DNA of 64,000 bases from Erigeron canadensis (taxonomy: Eukaryota > Streptophyta > Magnoliopsida > Asterales > Asteraceae), in contig NC_057761.1 of the NCBI RefSeq assembly GCF_010389155.1, forward strand, positions 9,922,501-9,986,500, read 5' to 3'. Shown here one piece after another: positions 20,657-32,626 of this stretch; the stretch's first letter is position 1; the number at the start of each line of letters is the position of its first letter. A program made the translations under genes and the position numbers. Below the pieces are notes generated by a model. That model made no database searches, had not been told where the DNA came from, and saw only the letters and a list, made by a program, of their open reading frames with translations.

Positions 20657-23600
20657 ATGGCCGCTAACAATCCAATCAACCCCAACCCAAACGTCCATAA
20701 TTTTTCACTAAGATCCATCCTTGAAAAGGAGCGTCTTAACCAAAACAACTTTGTGGATTGGTTTCGTAACTTGAGAATTGTTCTCAAGCATGAAAAGAAA
20801 TCCTATATACTAGACGATCCTATTCCCGATGAGCCCGAAGAAACAAATGTTGATGCCTACAATGATTGGGTTAAATATGTCGATGACTCCGTGCAAGTTA
20901 GTTGCATAATGTTGGCGAGTATGACTCCCGAACTCCAAAAGGAGTTCGAGCACCATGGGGCATACGACATGATTACCCAACTCAAGGAAATGTTCCAACA
21001 AAAGGCAAGGGTTGAACGCTTCGAAACGGTTCGAGCGCTTCATGCATGTCATATGGATGATTCTCAACCCGTCTCAACTTATGTTCTTAAAATGAAAAGC
21101 TACATTGATCGCCTCGAAAGGCTAAATTGTCCCGTTTCAACCGAGTTGGCTACGGATTTGATCCTCAACTCCTTATCTAAGAGATTTGAGACCTTCGTGT
21201 TAAATTATAACATGAACGGATGGGACAAAACCGTTTCCGAGCTCCATGGGATGCTCAAAACGGCCGAGGCTAGCATGGGAGGAAAGGTTCAACCCGTTCA
21301 CATGATCAATGAAGGCGGAAAGAAAAGGGCCAACCCCGGACCAAAGGCAAATGTTGCTAAAGGAAAGGGAAACAACAAAAGGAACAACAGAGGAACAGGA
21401 AAGGCAAAAATGGATACTCCAAAAACGAAGAAGCAAAAGGTTGCTGTCAATGACCCATGCTTTGAGTGTGGGGAGGTAGGACATTGGAAGCGTAATTGTC
21501 CAACCTATCTCAAAGAGTTGAAAGCTAAGAGGGATGCAGGGCAAACCTCAGGTATAATATTTATGATATATATTGAGCTTAATACTGTTTTTTCTTACAT
21601 ATGGGTATTGGATACCGGATGTGGAACTCATATTTGTAATATGTTACAGGGGTTCATAAGAAAAAGGAACATCAAGAAGGGGGACATTAGTCTCTTTATG
21701 GGCAATGGTGCGAAAGTACAAGTTGAAGCCCAAGGAGACTATCTTTTGAAACTACCAAATGGTTTGGAAATTGTATTGAACAATGTTTTGTATGCACCTA
21801 GTTTAACTAGGAACATTATTTCAGTTTCCCGTTTAAGACATGTTGGATATGATTTTAAATTTGTTAACAATGATATCCATATTTCTATGAATGATGTATT
21901 TTATTTTAAAGCCATGCCTAGAAATGGTATTTATGAATTGGTTCATGAAAGCACAACATATGACAACTCAATGTACCAAGCTACCACCAAGAAACTTAAA
22001 TTAGATTTAAGTGAAACCTATATTTGGCATTGTCGTCTTGGCCATATAAATAAGAATCGCGTACTAACACTTCAAAAGAATGGTCTTTTGAAAACAAAAT
22101 CAAATGATTCATTTGATGTATGTGAATCTTGTCTACAAGGCAAGATGACTAAGGCACCTTTCAATGGCACTAATGAAAGGGCAAAAGATTTATTAGGTAT
22201 CATACATTCGGATGTATGTGGTCCTTTTAAGCCAATGACTAGGAATGGTGAAAGATACTTCATTACATTCACCGATGACTATAGTCGGTACGGTTATGTG
22301 TACTTATTAAAACACAAGAGTGAAGCTTTTGAAGTGTTCAAAATTTTCAAGAATGAAGTAGAAAACCAACTCAGCAAGACAATAAAAATTCTTCGTTCTG
22401 ATAGAGGAGGTGAATACCTAAGTGATGCTTTTCAATATCATCTTAGAAGTTGTGGGATAATCTCACAACTAACTCCCCCTGGAACACCACAACATAATGG
22501 TGTGTCTGAAAGGAGGAATCGAACCCTATTAGATATGGTTCGTTCTATGATGAGCAAAAGCTCACTACCTCTGTCATTTTGGGGTTATGCCATAATCTCT
22601 GCTGCCCGAATTTTAAATATGGCTCCAACCAAGAAAGTGGAGAGAACACCTTTTGAAATATGGCATGGAAGAGTTCCATCTTTGTCATATTTAAAAGTAT
22701 GGGGTTGTGAGGCTTATGTAAGACATGATACCTCAAGCAAATTAGAACCCCGATCCACTAAATGTATCTTTGTAGGATATCCTAAAGATGATTTGGGATA
22801 TTATTTCTACGATCCTAATGAGCAAAATGTATTTGTTGCTCGAAAGGCTGAGTTCTTGGAGACTAAATTCCTTATGGAAGGAACTAGTTCTAGAACAGTG
22901 GAACTTGAAGAAGATCAAGAACCACTGACAGATACACACTTGGGTGACACTAGCTTTCAACAAAAATATGTTGAAGATGATCAAGGAGTTGATCAAGGCA
23001 CACAAAACGTTCGCAGATCTGGTAGAGCTTCTTATCCACCTGAAAGATATGGATTTCTTATGGATGAATGCTATATGATGGTTTCTGATGAACCTACCAC
23101 CTACCATGATGCAATGTCCAAATCAGATTCGGACAAATGGTTAGAAGCCATGAACGCTGAGATGCAATCCATGTATGATAACCAAGTTTGGGAATTAGTT
23201 AATGAACCACCAAATTCCAAAGTAGTTGGAAGTAAATGGGTGTTCAAATTGAAACACGATATGCATGGAAACTTGCTTACTTATAAAGCTAGACTTGTAG
23301 CAAAAGGTTTCACTCAAACTCGAGGGGTCGACTATGATGAAACTTTTTCGCCCGTGGCAATGCTAAAGTCTATTAGGATATTATTTGCCATAGCCGCTCA
23401 TTATGACTATGAGATATGGCAAATGGATGTCAAAACCGCTTTTCTAAATGGATATCTTGAGGAAGATGTCTATATGGATCAGCCTGAAGGTTTTGTCGAT
23501 CCTAAACATCCTAATAAAGTATGCAAGTTAAAGAAATCAATCTATGGATTGAAACAAGCATCAAGAAGCTGGAATCGTCGTTTTGATGAAGAAGTCAAGA

Positions 23601-24673
23601 AATTTGGCTTCAACAAAAACGCTGATGAAGCTTGTGTGTATAAGAAGGCCAGTGGGAGCATCATTACCTTTCTAGTATTATATGTCGATGACATTCTTCT
23701 ATTTGGAAATGATATTCCAACCTTGGAAGGTGTAAAAGCCTGGCTTGGAAGTTGCTTTTCCATTAAGGATCTTGGTGAAGCCGCCTATATTTTGGGAATA
23801 AGGATCTATAGGGATAGATCAAGGTGCTTAATAGGTTTGAATCAAAGTGCATACATAGATAAAATCTTGAAAAGGTTCAAGATGGAAAACTCTAAGAAAG
23901 GTTTAGTACCTATTCAAAGAGGAACTATATTGAGCACTTCTCAATCTCCTAGCTCAAAAGTTGAGCAAGAGAAAATGAATGGAATCCCATATGCATCTGC
24001 TATAGGATCCATCATGTATGCTATGATATGCACGAGACCGGAAGTGTCATGCGCTTTGAGCATGACAAGTAGATACCAGCAAAATCCAGGAGATAGTCAT
24101 TGGATGGCTGTCAAGAATATATTGAAATATCTTAGAAATACTAAAGATATGTTCTTAATATATGGATCTGGTGAGGAGGAGCTCGTTGTAAAGGGTTACA
24201 CGGATGCGAGTTTCCAAACTGATCGAGATGATTCTCGATCACAATCGGGGTACATCTTCATTCTAAATGGAGGAGCTGTTTCTTGGAAAATCTCGAAGCA
24301 AGATGTGGTTGCATTGTCCACTACAGAGTCAGAATACATCGCCGCCTCTTTGGCAGCACAAGAGGCTGCATGGTTGAAGAAATTCATTGCCGATCTAGGG
24401 GTTGTTCCTTCCATTCAAGAACCCCTAGAAATCCTTTGTGATAACGAGGGCGCAATTGCTCAAATCAAAGAACCTCGTGCGCATCAAAAGACTAGACACA
24501 TTGAGCGGAGATTCAACTACATAAGGGATGAAGTTGAAAAGGGAAAGATATGTATTCGCAAAGTTCACACCGATCAAAATATTGCGGACCCACTCACGAA
24601 GCTCCTTGAAAGGCCTAAGCATGAAAGTCATACTTGTGCCATGGGACTTCGATATTCTAGTGATTGGATTTGA
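20657..24673 (+). CDS. gag-pol: COP1 gag-pol polyprotein (1338 aa), intact
   Basis: This is one uninterrupted Copia polyprotein. Gag occupies about residues 1-265 with a Lys/Asn-rich linker. A CCHC zinc knuckle (CFECGEVGHWKRNC, ~268) is followed by protease with WVLDTGCGTHICN (~315). Integrase has an HHCC module (HCRLGH ... CESCLQGK, ~457-500) and a DDE core (D in HSDVCGPF, D in LRSDRGGEY, E in GVSERRNR). Reverse transcriptase runs about 830-1090, with the catalytic YVDDILL near 1008. RNase H (TDASFQTDRDDSRSQSGYIF; LSTTESEYIAASLAAQEAAW) runs to the end. Gag packages RNA in cytoplasmic particles; the enzymes mature, copy and integrate it. No catalytic residue I can check is missing. The start is the first ATG in frame after the leader repeats. 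Confidence 0.97.
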   Translation: MAANNPINPNPNVHNFSLRSILEKERLNQNNFVDWFRNLRIVLKHEKKSYILDDPIPDEPEETNVDAYNDWVKYVDDSVQVSCIMLASMTPELQKEFEHHGAYDMITQLKEMFQQKARVERFETVRALHACHMDDSQPVSTYVLKMKSYIDRLERLNCPVSTELATDLILNSLSKRFETFVLNYNMNGWDKTVSELHGMLKTAEASMGGKVQPVHMINEGGKKRANPGPKANVAKGKGNNKRNNRGTGKAKMDTPKTKKQKVAVNDPCFECGEVGHWKRNCPTYLKELKAKRDAGQTSGIIFMIYIELNTVFSYIWVLDTGCGTHICNMLQGFIRKRNIKKGDISLFMGNGAKVQVEAQGDYLLKLPNGLEIVLNNVLYAPSLTRNIISVSRLRHVGYDFKFVNNDIHISMNDVFYFKAMPRNGIYELVHESTTYDNSMYQATTKKLKLDLSETYIWHCRLGHINKNRVLTLQKNGLLKTKSNDSFDVCESCLQGKMTKAPFNGTNERAKDLLGIIHSDVCGPFKPMTRNGERYFITFTDDYSRYGYVYLLKHKSEAFEVFKIFKNEVENQLSKTIKILRSDRGGEYLSDAFQYHLRSCGIISQLTPPGTPQHNGVSERRNRTLLDMVRSMMSKSSLPLSFWGYAIISAARILNMAPTKKVERTPFEIWHGRVPSLSYLKVWGCEAYVRHDTSSKLEPRSTKCIFVGYPKDDLGYYFYDPNEQNVFVARKAEFLETKFLMEGTSSRTVELEEDQEPLTDTHLGDTSFQQKYVEDDQGVDQGTQNVRRSGRASYPPERYGFLMDECYMMVSDEPTTYHDAMSKSDSDKWLEAMNAEMQSMYDNQVWELVNEPPNSKVVGSKWVFKLKHDMHGNLLTYKARLVAKGFTQTRGVDYDETFSPVAMLKSIRILFAIAAHYDYEIWQMDVKTAFLNGYLEEDVYMDQPEGFVDPKHPNKVCKLKKSIYGLKQASRSWNRRFDEEVKKFGFNKNADEACVYKKASGSIITFLVLYVDDILLFGNDIPTLEGVKAWLGSCFSIKDLGEAAYILGIRIYRDRSRCLIGLNQSAYIDKILKRFKMENSKKGLVPIQRGTILSTSQSPSSKVEQEKMNGIPYASAIGSIMYAMICTRPEVSCALSMTSRYQQNPGDSHWMAVKNILKYLRNTKDMFLIYGSGEEELVVKGYTDASFQTDRDDSRSQSGYIFILNGGAVSWKISKQDVVALSTTESEYIAASLAAQEAAWLKKFIADLGVVPSIQEPLEILCDNEGAIAQIKEPRAHQKTRHIERRFNYIRDEVEKGKICIRKVHTDQNIADPLTKLLERPKHESHTCAMGLRYSSDWI

Positions 24674-25463
24674 TCTATTTTATGTATTTGGATATCGGAA
24701 CGTTTGTATTTGTTAACACTTTTATATGAATATTGGTATTATGCATTTAAAGTGTGTTATGTTCCATTTTTTTTGCATGTTTAAATCCATGAATAAATTA
24801 GTTATTCTAAATGTCCGTAGTCGATCATATTTGTGGGAACAAATATGAATGTAAGACTGTTATGAACTTGGATTGGTAGATGTTCAAAAGGTTTTCAATA
24901 TAGAGCAATGTGTTGCTGCCAAGGTTCATAGATATTTGTGGGATACAAATATTGGACTGACCTGCACTCAAGCATTACTACATGGAATCTTTGTGATTGA
25001 TCATAAGTAATCTTGATTTAAAAGGCGAATATCATTGTGTCCTCAGACCTGAGATACATATTGGGTCTTGATATTCACTGAATATTACACTTTGACTTGG
25101 TTCTTCGCTGTTCTGAAACATGGCAGTACATAAGGCTAAGCTCAGGTATGATATAAGGTGATTGTGAAAGACGTATGTAGTCGAAATGGGATTTGTCCCT
25201 CTTATTCGTTGAGAGTTAGATGTCTAAGGCCTGTTACAAAGTTAAATCAATAGAGAATGATCACTCTATGTCTCTAGGATTTAACATGACATCTGTGACA
25301 AAAGGAAAAATGATCGATTCACCTAAATCATTTCAAGTAGAGACTTGAAGGGGATGATGTTATTGAATGGCACTACGTCACACGTATTAGGGGTAGCAAA
25401 CCGTTGTTAGGCGGTATTTGCTATTTGCGTCAATATTCTATGAATCTTGTGCAAGTGGGAGAT
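24674..25463 (+). other. COP1 3' untranslated tail with paired hairpins and polypurine tract
   Basis: No ORF is present. There are two similar hairpins, TCATATTTGT-GGGA-ACAAATATGA (24825-24848) and ATATTTGT-GGGAT-ACAAATAT (24932-24952). The purine tract GCAAGTGGGAGAT (25451-25463) abuts the 3' LTR. Confidence 0.8.
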
Positions 25464-26379
25464 TGTTGGAATTTCGGATGCCCAAGACACATATTAAATT
25501 GACGTGGCTAGTATGTGATGATCCAAGTCAGGTCATACCCAATAACAAGTTAGACAAACACTTATGATATGTATTTATATGATATGATCTTTAAATAAAT
25601 ATCAATACTTGAAGCATTTAGGAAATGGGTTTCTAAATAAATGCACTTGAGAAATATAAGTAAATTATATGGATAATTTATTTTGAGAAATATGTGAATG
25701 TGTTTATTTGGCAAAATAAACACTTATGTGTGTTATGTATAATACATAATATGTTACATAAGGTATATAACATGTTATAATACATTTATATATATTGTAT
25801 AAAAGGAAAATGCAAGTGGATTTTGAGTTGGTGAGACCCATGTGGTCTCACCTTGTGGCCAGCCAACCCCACCCAAAAATGCACATGCATTTGCTTGTTT
25901 TACATAACCCACTAGCTACATTGGAAACACACAATTGTTACATGCATTTGCTATAGTGTTCTCTCAACTCTCAAGTGCAAAAACTCTCTCTTTTTCTTCT
26001 CTTGATTTTGGCACAAACAAGGCAAAAGGAGAAAGTTTTTTTAAGTCTAAATCCTAGCATATTTGGGTGTTTGTTGGAGACTTGGGGTATGCAAGCTTGA
26101 GGTACTTCTATCTTGAAGACTTGGCCTTTCTAGGAACATCATCTTCTTCATATCAACCTTCTCATAAGCTTGGAAGAAGGTAGTCTTCTAAACACCCTAT
26201 GGTTGTTATTTTGATTGTATGACATTCATATACATGGATCCTTATTGTTTGGGGTTTTCTTTTATATGTTAAAATTTGATTTTAACTACATATAACATAA
26301 TGAAAGGTTCATTTCTTCCGCTGCGTTTTTCATGTTTATAAGGAAAATATGACTTTGATAAAACCCAAAAGACCCAACA
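25464..26379 (+). repeat. 3' LTR of COP1 (916 bp)
   Basis: It is the copy of the 5' LTR, identical by eye apart from one transition and a 2-bp TA expansion. The hairpin after the TATA box recurs at 25830-25852. Confidence 0.97.
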
Positions 26380-26788
26380 TACTACAGGTATGAAATAATT
26401 GTTAATGTCATTTTGATGTTTCAATAGAACCAAAATAGGGTTCACATCTGGTCTTGAGGTTCGATTTGGATTCGATTGCGTTTGTGAGTCGATTTAGGTC
26501 ATTTGGGGTGTCAAATCTATTGTATAATGTGTGTAACGAATCTATAAATCAATTGATGATTTCATAAAGTCAAATTATTCATATTTTGTTATATATGAAC
26601 TGTAGAGGTCATGGTTATCAGCCATGGATGTTTGATGGTCAAAATTGCTTTCAAACCGAATTGGATTTTCCAGGCCTGAAACTGTTGTCATGTTGAAAAA
26701 TTCATATCTTTCTTATATAAACTAGTTGGGAGATGTATCTTATGTTTTTGAAAATTTCTACGTGTCCTCTTGAATCGATATGAATAAA

Positions 26789-27929
26789 GCTTCTGGTGAT
26801 TTTGCCCATAGATAGGAGAAACGTGTCGATTTTAAAAGTAGCCGAATTTCAGACGATTTCTGCAGGCCTGTCTTGTAAACGTCTTAAATCATTCATTAGA
26901 GAACTTCAAGAAGCAAAATTATATTTCTGGAAAGGTCTTTTAATTCTCTACATTTCTTACGAACTAAGTTTTACCTCATTTAGTCGTCTTGAGGTCAAAA
27001 AGTCGCCAGCAAGTGAAGGACATGAGTTAGTCTTTCGACCAGCACCCCATATGCGTCGCACGTAAGTTATGTGCAACGCATATCGGGGCCTGGGAGGGTT
27101 CTGGGTGATTTTGGAAGCAAATATGCGACACATATTCAAAGCATGTTCCGCATAAAGTGCCTGTGAGTCCGTTTGAGGTCCGAAGCAAGCGTTTAAAGGT
27201 CCTATAAGTGTACCTAAGTTAATGGATAGTTTTATAACCTTATTAGGATGGGTTTATACAAGTTTAATGACTATGTACTCAATATAGGTAGTCGGGATCA
27301 CAAACAAGATACCTTAATGTTGCTTATGGATCGTTGTGCTCGTTACAAGGTAAGGTACACAACTTTGACACGCTGAGGGTTTAACAAAAATATAGTTTTC
27401 ATATATTAACTTCCCCTAATGATATCTTGTTTGCTTCTGGTGATTTTGCCCATATATAGGAGAAACGTGTCGATTTTAAATGTGGTCGAATTTCGGATGA
27501 TTTCTGTAGGCCTGTCTTGTAAACGTCATAAATCATTCATTAGAGAACTTCAAGAGGCAAAATTATATTTCTGGAAAGGTCTTTTAATTCCTTACATTTC
27601 TTACAAACTAAGTTTTGACCTATTTGGTCGTCTTGAGGTCGAAAAGTCGCCAGCAAGTGAAAGGCATGAGTTAGTCTTTCGACCAGCACCCCATCTGTGG
27701 CGCACGTAACTTATATGCGGCGCATATCGGGGCCTGGGAGGGTTCTGGGTGATTTTTGAAGCAAATTTGCGACACATATTCAAAGCATGTGCCGCATGAA
27801 ACAAGCGTTTAAGGGTCCTATAAGTGTACTTAAGTTAATGGATGGTTTTATAACCTTATTAGGATGGTTTTATACAAGTTTAATGACTATGAACTCGATA
27901 TAGGTTGTCGGGATCACAAGCAAGATGCC
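26789..27929 (+). repeat. tandem duplication (~0.5-kb units, offset 644 bp) inside SOLO1
   Basis: Units 26789-27312 and 27433-27929 both begin GCTTCTGGTGATTTTGCC and end GTCGGGATCACAARCAAGAT. They differ by scattered substitutions and a short deletion near 27800. SOLO2 has one corresponding unit (about 30180-30560), so the duplication arose in SOLO1 or its parent. Confidence 0.85.
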
Positions 27930-27949
27930 TAAAATACTACCCCAAAGAT

Positions 27950-28140
27950 ATGTGATGTTATGATATGATGTGAAATGCTATGAAATGATTTAAGATGTTA
28001 TGAAATATGATATAATATGATATGTATTGTTATCAGATGCCATGATATGGTATGTATTGTTATGAGATGTTAGATGATATGCAAAGATATACGATATGAT
28101 ATGAAAGATGATATGAAATGGCTTTTGATATATGAACTAT
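27950..28140 (+). repeat. GATATGAAATG-type degenerate satellite in SOLO1
   Basis: This is a run of short imperfect ATGATATGAAATG/TATGAAATG units. The same position in SOLO2 (30815-30980) holds a similar run, so it is an LTR family feature. Confidence 0.8.
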
Positions 28141-28903
28141 ATGTGCATGTGTAGATGTGAAATGTGATGATTACATGGCTTGTACATCTAGTTCACTAGA
28201 CTTTGTAAGTTCCCATGACACGTGCATGTTTAAGGTCCTAAACATTAAAGTGTTTAGGTGTGATGTGATAATTGTTTAGGTAATGTAGACACCTAAATTA
28301 TATGTAATGCAAGTCGAGCTCATAAATGATGTGAAAATGTTAAGCTTAACCTGTATGTGCCTTTTCCAGGGTAGTACGTTGATGTGGTTGCTTGGGTGGC
28401 TCCTTGCAACATAATTATGTGGTATGAGTATCTCCGGGTAGCGTGATTACCCACCAATGTCTTTGAACATATTGACCACTCCTGGATTGTCTTGCCATTC
28501 CTTAACGACATTGATGGACCGTCGTATGGCTTATCCATCCAGTTGGGTGTAAGGTTCCCTGTTAGGTCTTATGACCGCCTACACACAAACTTACACCTTA
28601 TATGTTATGAGTAACCTATGTCACGCCTAATGTATGTGACTTATGTCACAATATATAATATACGACGATGCTTATATGTTATATGTGAAGTAAAAGATGA
28701 CTAGCGAAATCTAGGGTGATTCGACCTATAATGATGATGTTTAATGTGATGATATGTTATGGATGATGTGATGCATTGATGAATAAATGAACCAAATTGA
28801 TTCTTTTGGTTTGGTCTTTCAAGTTTACTTCTGCTTTCTTTTGACGCCGTTAGGCGAAAGTTTTTGGAAATCTATATTTTTAAACGACATGTGATACACC
28901 TAC

Positions 28904-29170
28904 TCAACACGAGGTTGCTCACATTTTTTAGGCACACGAAGATCGCCATCACATGCCGGGGACGCTTAGTAGCATCGATTTTACACATGTTGAGTTGTTA
29001 AATTGTCCTAGACATTTGAAAGGACAATATACGAGATGTGACCATGGCGTTCCCACTATTATGCTTGAGATAACCGCTTCTCAAGATACGTGGATTTGGC
29101 ATGCTTATTTTGGTGCTCGTAGTTCAAACAATGACATCAACGTGTTGAACCAATCCGAGTTGTATCTTAC
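28904..29170 (+). pseudogene. HARB part 2: transposase catalytic domain start
   Basis: It continues part 1 in frame across the CCTAC duplication. The reading passes a stop (TAG, 28929-28931), then AHEDRHHMPGTLSSIDFTHVE, with the first catalytic Asp in SIDFTHVE, and HLKGQYTRCDHGVPTIMLE, WIWHAYFGARSSNNDINVLN. This matches the DDE_4/plant Harbinger transposase family. It is cut by SOLO2 at 29171 within the codons for YLT. Confidence 0.88.
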
Positions 29171-32038
29171 TGTAACATCCTAAACTTTTCTATCATTGCT
29201 TTGACTTTGACCGTTAGTTGACTTTGAAACCGCTAGTTGCTTAAATGCTTAAGTAAATAACTATTGATGTTTGAATGATAAATGTAATACTTGAACTAGT
29301 TACTAATGGTCATAAGATGTTATTATAGTTGTCGGATAGTAATTAAGGTTCTCCATCGTTCGTTTGAGTTCCCGGTTCATTAGTTTGAGCCTTAACGATC
29401 GTTAGATTTAAGTTAAGGGCATTTTGGTAATTATGAAAGGGAGTGGACAGTTTTGAGGGGGATTATGGGGATTAGGCATCCCTAATCCCTAAATTTTTCC
29501 AGAAGTGAGTGTGTGTAATTGAAGGTGTGCCTCCTTTTGCCTTCCTTGCTCAATTCCTTTAATTCTGGGTTGAATCGGAGTTATTAAACGCTTGTAGATC
29601 GAATCTATAATCATCTTTAAGGTAATAATGGTAACCCCTACTTATTTTTGGTTATATTCATCTATTTAATTCGTTCATATATTGTCTTGATCAATTGAAT
29701 CCGTTCTATGGATAGAATCGGTGATTTCGGGTCATTCGGTGATTGTTATTGCAATCAATATGTATCTTGAGATTTCCTACAGGTATGAAGTTGTTTCTAT
29801 AATCATTTTAATGATCAAATAGAACCAATATAGGGTTCACATCTGGTCTTGAGGTTTGATATGGATTCGATTGCGTCTGTGAGTCGATTTGGGTCATTCG
29901 GGTGTCAAATCGATTGTAAAATGATTATAATGGTTCCATGAATCCATTGATGATTTCATAATGATAACTAAGTCATAATTTGATTTTATGAATTGTAGAG
30001 TTCGTGGTGGCTTGACATGGATGTTTGATGTTAGAAATTGTTTGCAAAACAAAGGATTTACTATATCTGAAAATTTAATAATATTGCAAAAATCATATCT
30101 CTTTCAATTACAAGAGTTAGGAGATGAATCATATATTTTTGAACAGGTCTATGTGTCCCCTTGAATCGATAAGAACAAAGTATCTGGTGATTTTGCTAAC
30201 AGATGGCCGAAAAGTGTCTTCCAAAAGTGGTCGAATTTCAGACGATTTCTGCAAACCTATATTGAAAACTTCATAAATCATTCATCAGAGAACTTCAAGA
30301 GTCAAACTTTATATTTCTGGAAAGATCTTTGAATTCCTTGCATTTCAAAAGAACTAAGTTTTGACTCATTTGGTCATCTAGAGGTCTAAAAGTTGTCATC
30401 AGGTGAAGGGTGTGATTCTGAAAACTGAACTCGACAAGACCACTAGTGGGCTCGACGAGCTCGTGGTCAGGTCTCACTTTTGATGCAATCTGGAGCTTGA
30501 ACTCGATGAAACCACCCCTGGGCTCGGAGAGATCAGATGGCAGAAGGGTTCTAAGCGCGTTTAAGTGTCTAGTTGACTTATATATCCATCCTTCTTGTAA
30601 TATAGGTTATTAGGAGCTCTTAGCAAGCACTATAAGATACTCTTAACTCTTTGGTAAGCTATACCAAGGTAAGATACACTACTTTGACACGCTGAGGGTT
30701 CAACAAAAACATGGTTTTCATATAATAGCTTCCCAAATGTTATCTTGATTGCTTATGGGTATTCGGGGTTACACGGGAGGTGATATGGGCTATGTACATG
30801 ACTATTGAGGCCTGAAATGCAATCCGAATGATATGAAATGTAATGATATGTTATGAAATGTTTTGCAATGATATGAGATGTACTGATATGCTATGAAATA
30901 TTATGCAATGATATGAGATGTAATGATATGTAATGAAAAGGCTATGTAATGTGTTGAGATGAATTGAAATGTGATATATGTTGATGATATGTGAAATGTG
31001 CATGATTACATGTCTTGTTCATCTAGTTCACTAAACTTATTAAGTTGCCATGACACGTGCACGTTTAAGGGCTCAAACGTAAAAGATGAATATGTGAAGA
31101 TGTTTAGGTAATGTGGACACCTAAACTATATGTGATGTAAATCGAGCTCGTAAATGATGTGAAAGTGTTAAGCTTAACCCGTGCTTGCCCTTGCCCGGCG
31201 GGTGCGTATATGTGGTTGCTTGGGTGACTCCTTGCAACATAATTACGTGGGATGAGTATCTTCGGGTGGCATGATTACCCACCAATGTCTTTGAACATGC
31301 AGACTACTCCTGAATTGGCTTGCCATTCCTTAACGACATTGATGGACCGCTGTAAGGCTTATCTATCTAGTTGGGTGTGAGGTTCCTTGTTAGGTCTTAT
31401 GATCGCCTACACACAAACTTACACTTTATATGTGATGAGTAACTTATGTCACACTATACGATGATGCTTATATGATATATGTGAAATAAAAGATGACTAG
31501 GCACATCTAGGGTGATTCAACCTATTATGATGTTTTGTGATGCGATGATATGTTATGGATGATGTGATGCATTGATGTGATATGTGCCTTAACGATTTAA
31601 TATGACTTTTATATAATGTTTAAATGGAAGGTTTTATTAATGATGTGTTATCTTACTTAGCTAATTCGTTAGCTAACACTTGCTCTTTTAAAATGTGTTG
31701 TGCCCACATGTCCAACATTAGTGAGCCGGTAGATGTGAGGCATAGGTAGATGATCTTGAATCTGGTTATAGTTTACCCATAACGGCTGGTCGCTTTAGAC
31801 ATTTGCTTTATGTTTAGATAGTAATGACTTGTATTGACAATGTTGTCGGTTGTTTAATGTTGGGCAACCGATGGGTTTCTATTTGAACTTATTTTGATGA
31901 TATGGCTAGTAACACCAATTGTTAAATAAACCAAACAGATTCTTTTGATTTAGTCTTTTAAAGTTTACCTCCACATTCTTTTGACGCCATTAGACAAAAG
32001 TGTTTGGAAATCCATATTTTTAAACAACGGGTGTTACA
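29171..32038 (+). repeat. SOLO2: solo LTR (2868 bp), same family as SOLO1
   Basis: It begins TGTAACATCC and ends CGGGTGTTACA, with a perfect CTTAC duplication (29166-29170 and 32039-32043). The sequence parallels SOLO1 for most of its length. It has no retrotransposon coding domain. HARB continues in frame once it is removed. Confidence 0.92.
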
Positions 32039-32043
32039 CTTAC

Positions 32044-32626
32044 GGAGTGAAATGACACGGCACTGGACACTTAATTCTTTGTTAATAACCGCTATTACAA
32101 ACGCGATTATTATCTGATCGATGGTATCTACAACAAGTACTCGACATTTATTAAAGCATACCCGTATCCTACTGACCCGAAGGAGAAAGAATTCAAGAAG
32201 TTACAAGAGGGGGCGAGAAAAGATGTAGAGCATGCTTTTGGTGTTCTAAAAGGGAAATGGAATATTCTTAGGCGTCCTTTCCGACCCATGATCAAAGACA
32301 TGATCGGGCAGCATGTTTACACAGCTTGTAGTTTGCACAACATGGTGATAAAAGGCGATGGCAGAGCAATCTCACCAGTTCACATAATGGACCCACCGGT
32401 CCAATCAGTGTTCAACGACATGTTAGGGGACTTACTAAAAGAAAATATCCATCATCGTCTTCCTTATGACCTCTCTGAACATGTGTGGGCTCAAGACTTG
32501 GCATATCTTGACGATTATTTTGTTTTTTGTTTTAATTTAGTAAGTCTAGTGTTTTATTTTTATGTATTTTTATTTATTTATTATGTCATGTTTTATTTTA
32601 AGTATGTTTATGTAATACTTATTTAA
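32044..32626 (+). pseudogene. HARB part 3: transposase catalytic domain end
   Basis: After stops at 32048-32050 and 32072-32074 the frame reads FFVNNRYYKRDYYLIDGIYN (second catalytic Asp in LIDGI), AYPYPTDPKEKEFKKLQEG, and the catalytic Glu in DVEHAFGVLKGKWNILRRPF. It then runs through HVYTACSLHNMVIKGDGRAI and a C-terminal tail to TAA at 32624-32626. All three acidic residues remain although the gene is broken by stops, a frameshift and three LTR insertions. Confidence 0.9.

Larger units (their letters stand above)
18498..26379 (+). mobile_element. COP1: complete, apparently intact Ty1/Copia retrotransposon (7882 bp)
   Basis: All parts are present: 5' LTR 18498-19411, primer site, leader, one open gag-pol, 3' tail, purine tract and 3' LTR 25464-26379. 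The target duplication TACTA is perfect on both sides (18493-18497 and 26380-26384). By eye the LTRs differ by one substitution (ACATATATT/ACACATATT) and one 2-bp indel in a TA run, so insertion is very recent. The Copia lineage is not assigned with confidence, but it is clearly not the Sirevirus-like type seen elsewhere in the window. Confidence 0.97.
17889..28898 (+). repeat. SOLO1: solo LTR of a Gypsy-type element, interrupted by COP1
   Basis: It begins TGTAACATCC and ends TGTGATACA, flanked by a perfect CCTAC duplication (17884-17888 and 28899-28903). Removing COP1 and one copy of its target duplication leaves about 3.12 kb, comparable with SOLO2 of the same family. No internal retrotransposon domain belongs to it, so it is best read as a solo LTR formed by LTR-LTR recombination. 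It contains a ~0.5-kb tandem duplication (26789-27312 and 27433-27929). HARB reads in frame across the insertion site. Confidence 0.88.

Noticed and set aside
26796..27804. Small ORFs with similar proteins in SOLO1 (about 26796-27065 and 27419-27709, both strands)
   Set aside because: They are paired because they lie in the two units of the tandem LTR duplication. No domain or conserved start is seen, and the SOLO2 unit does not keep the frame.
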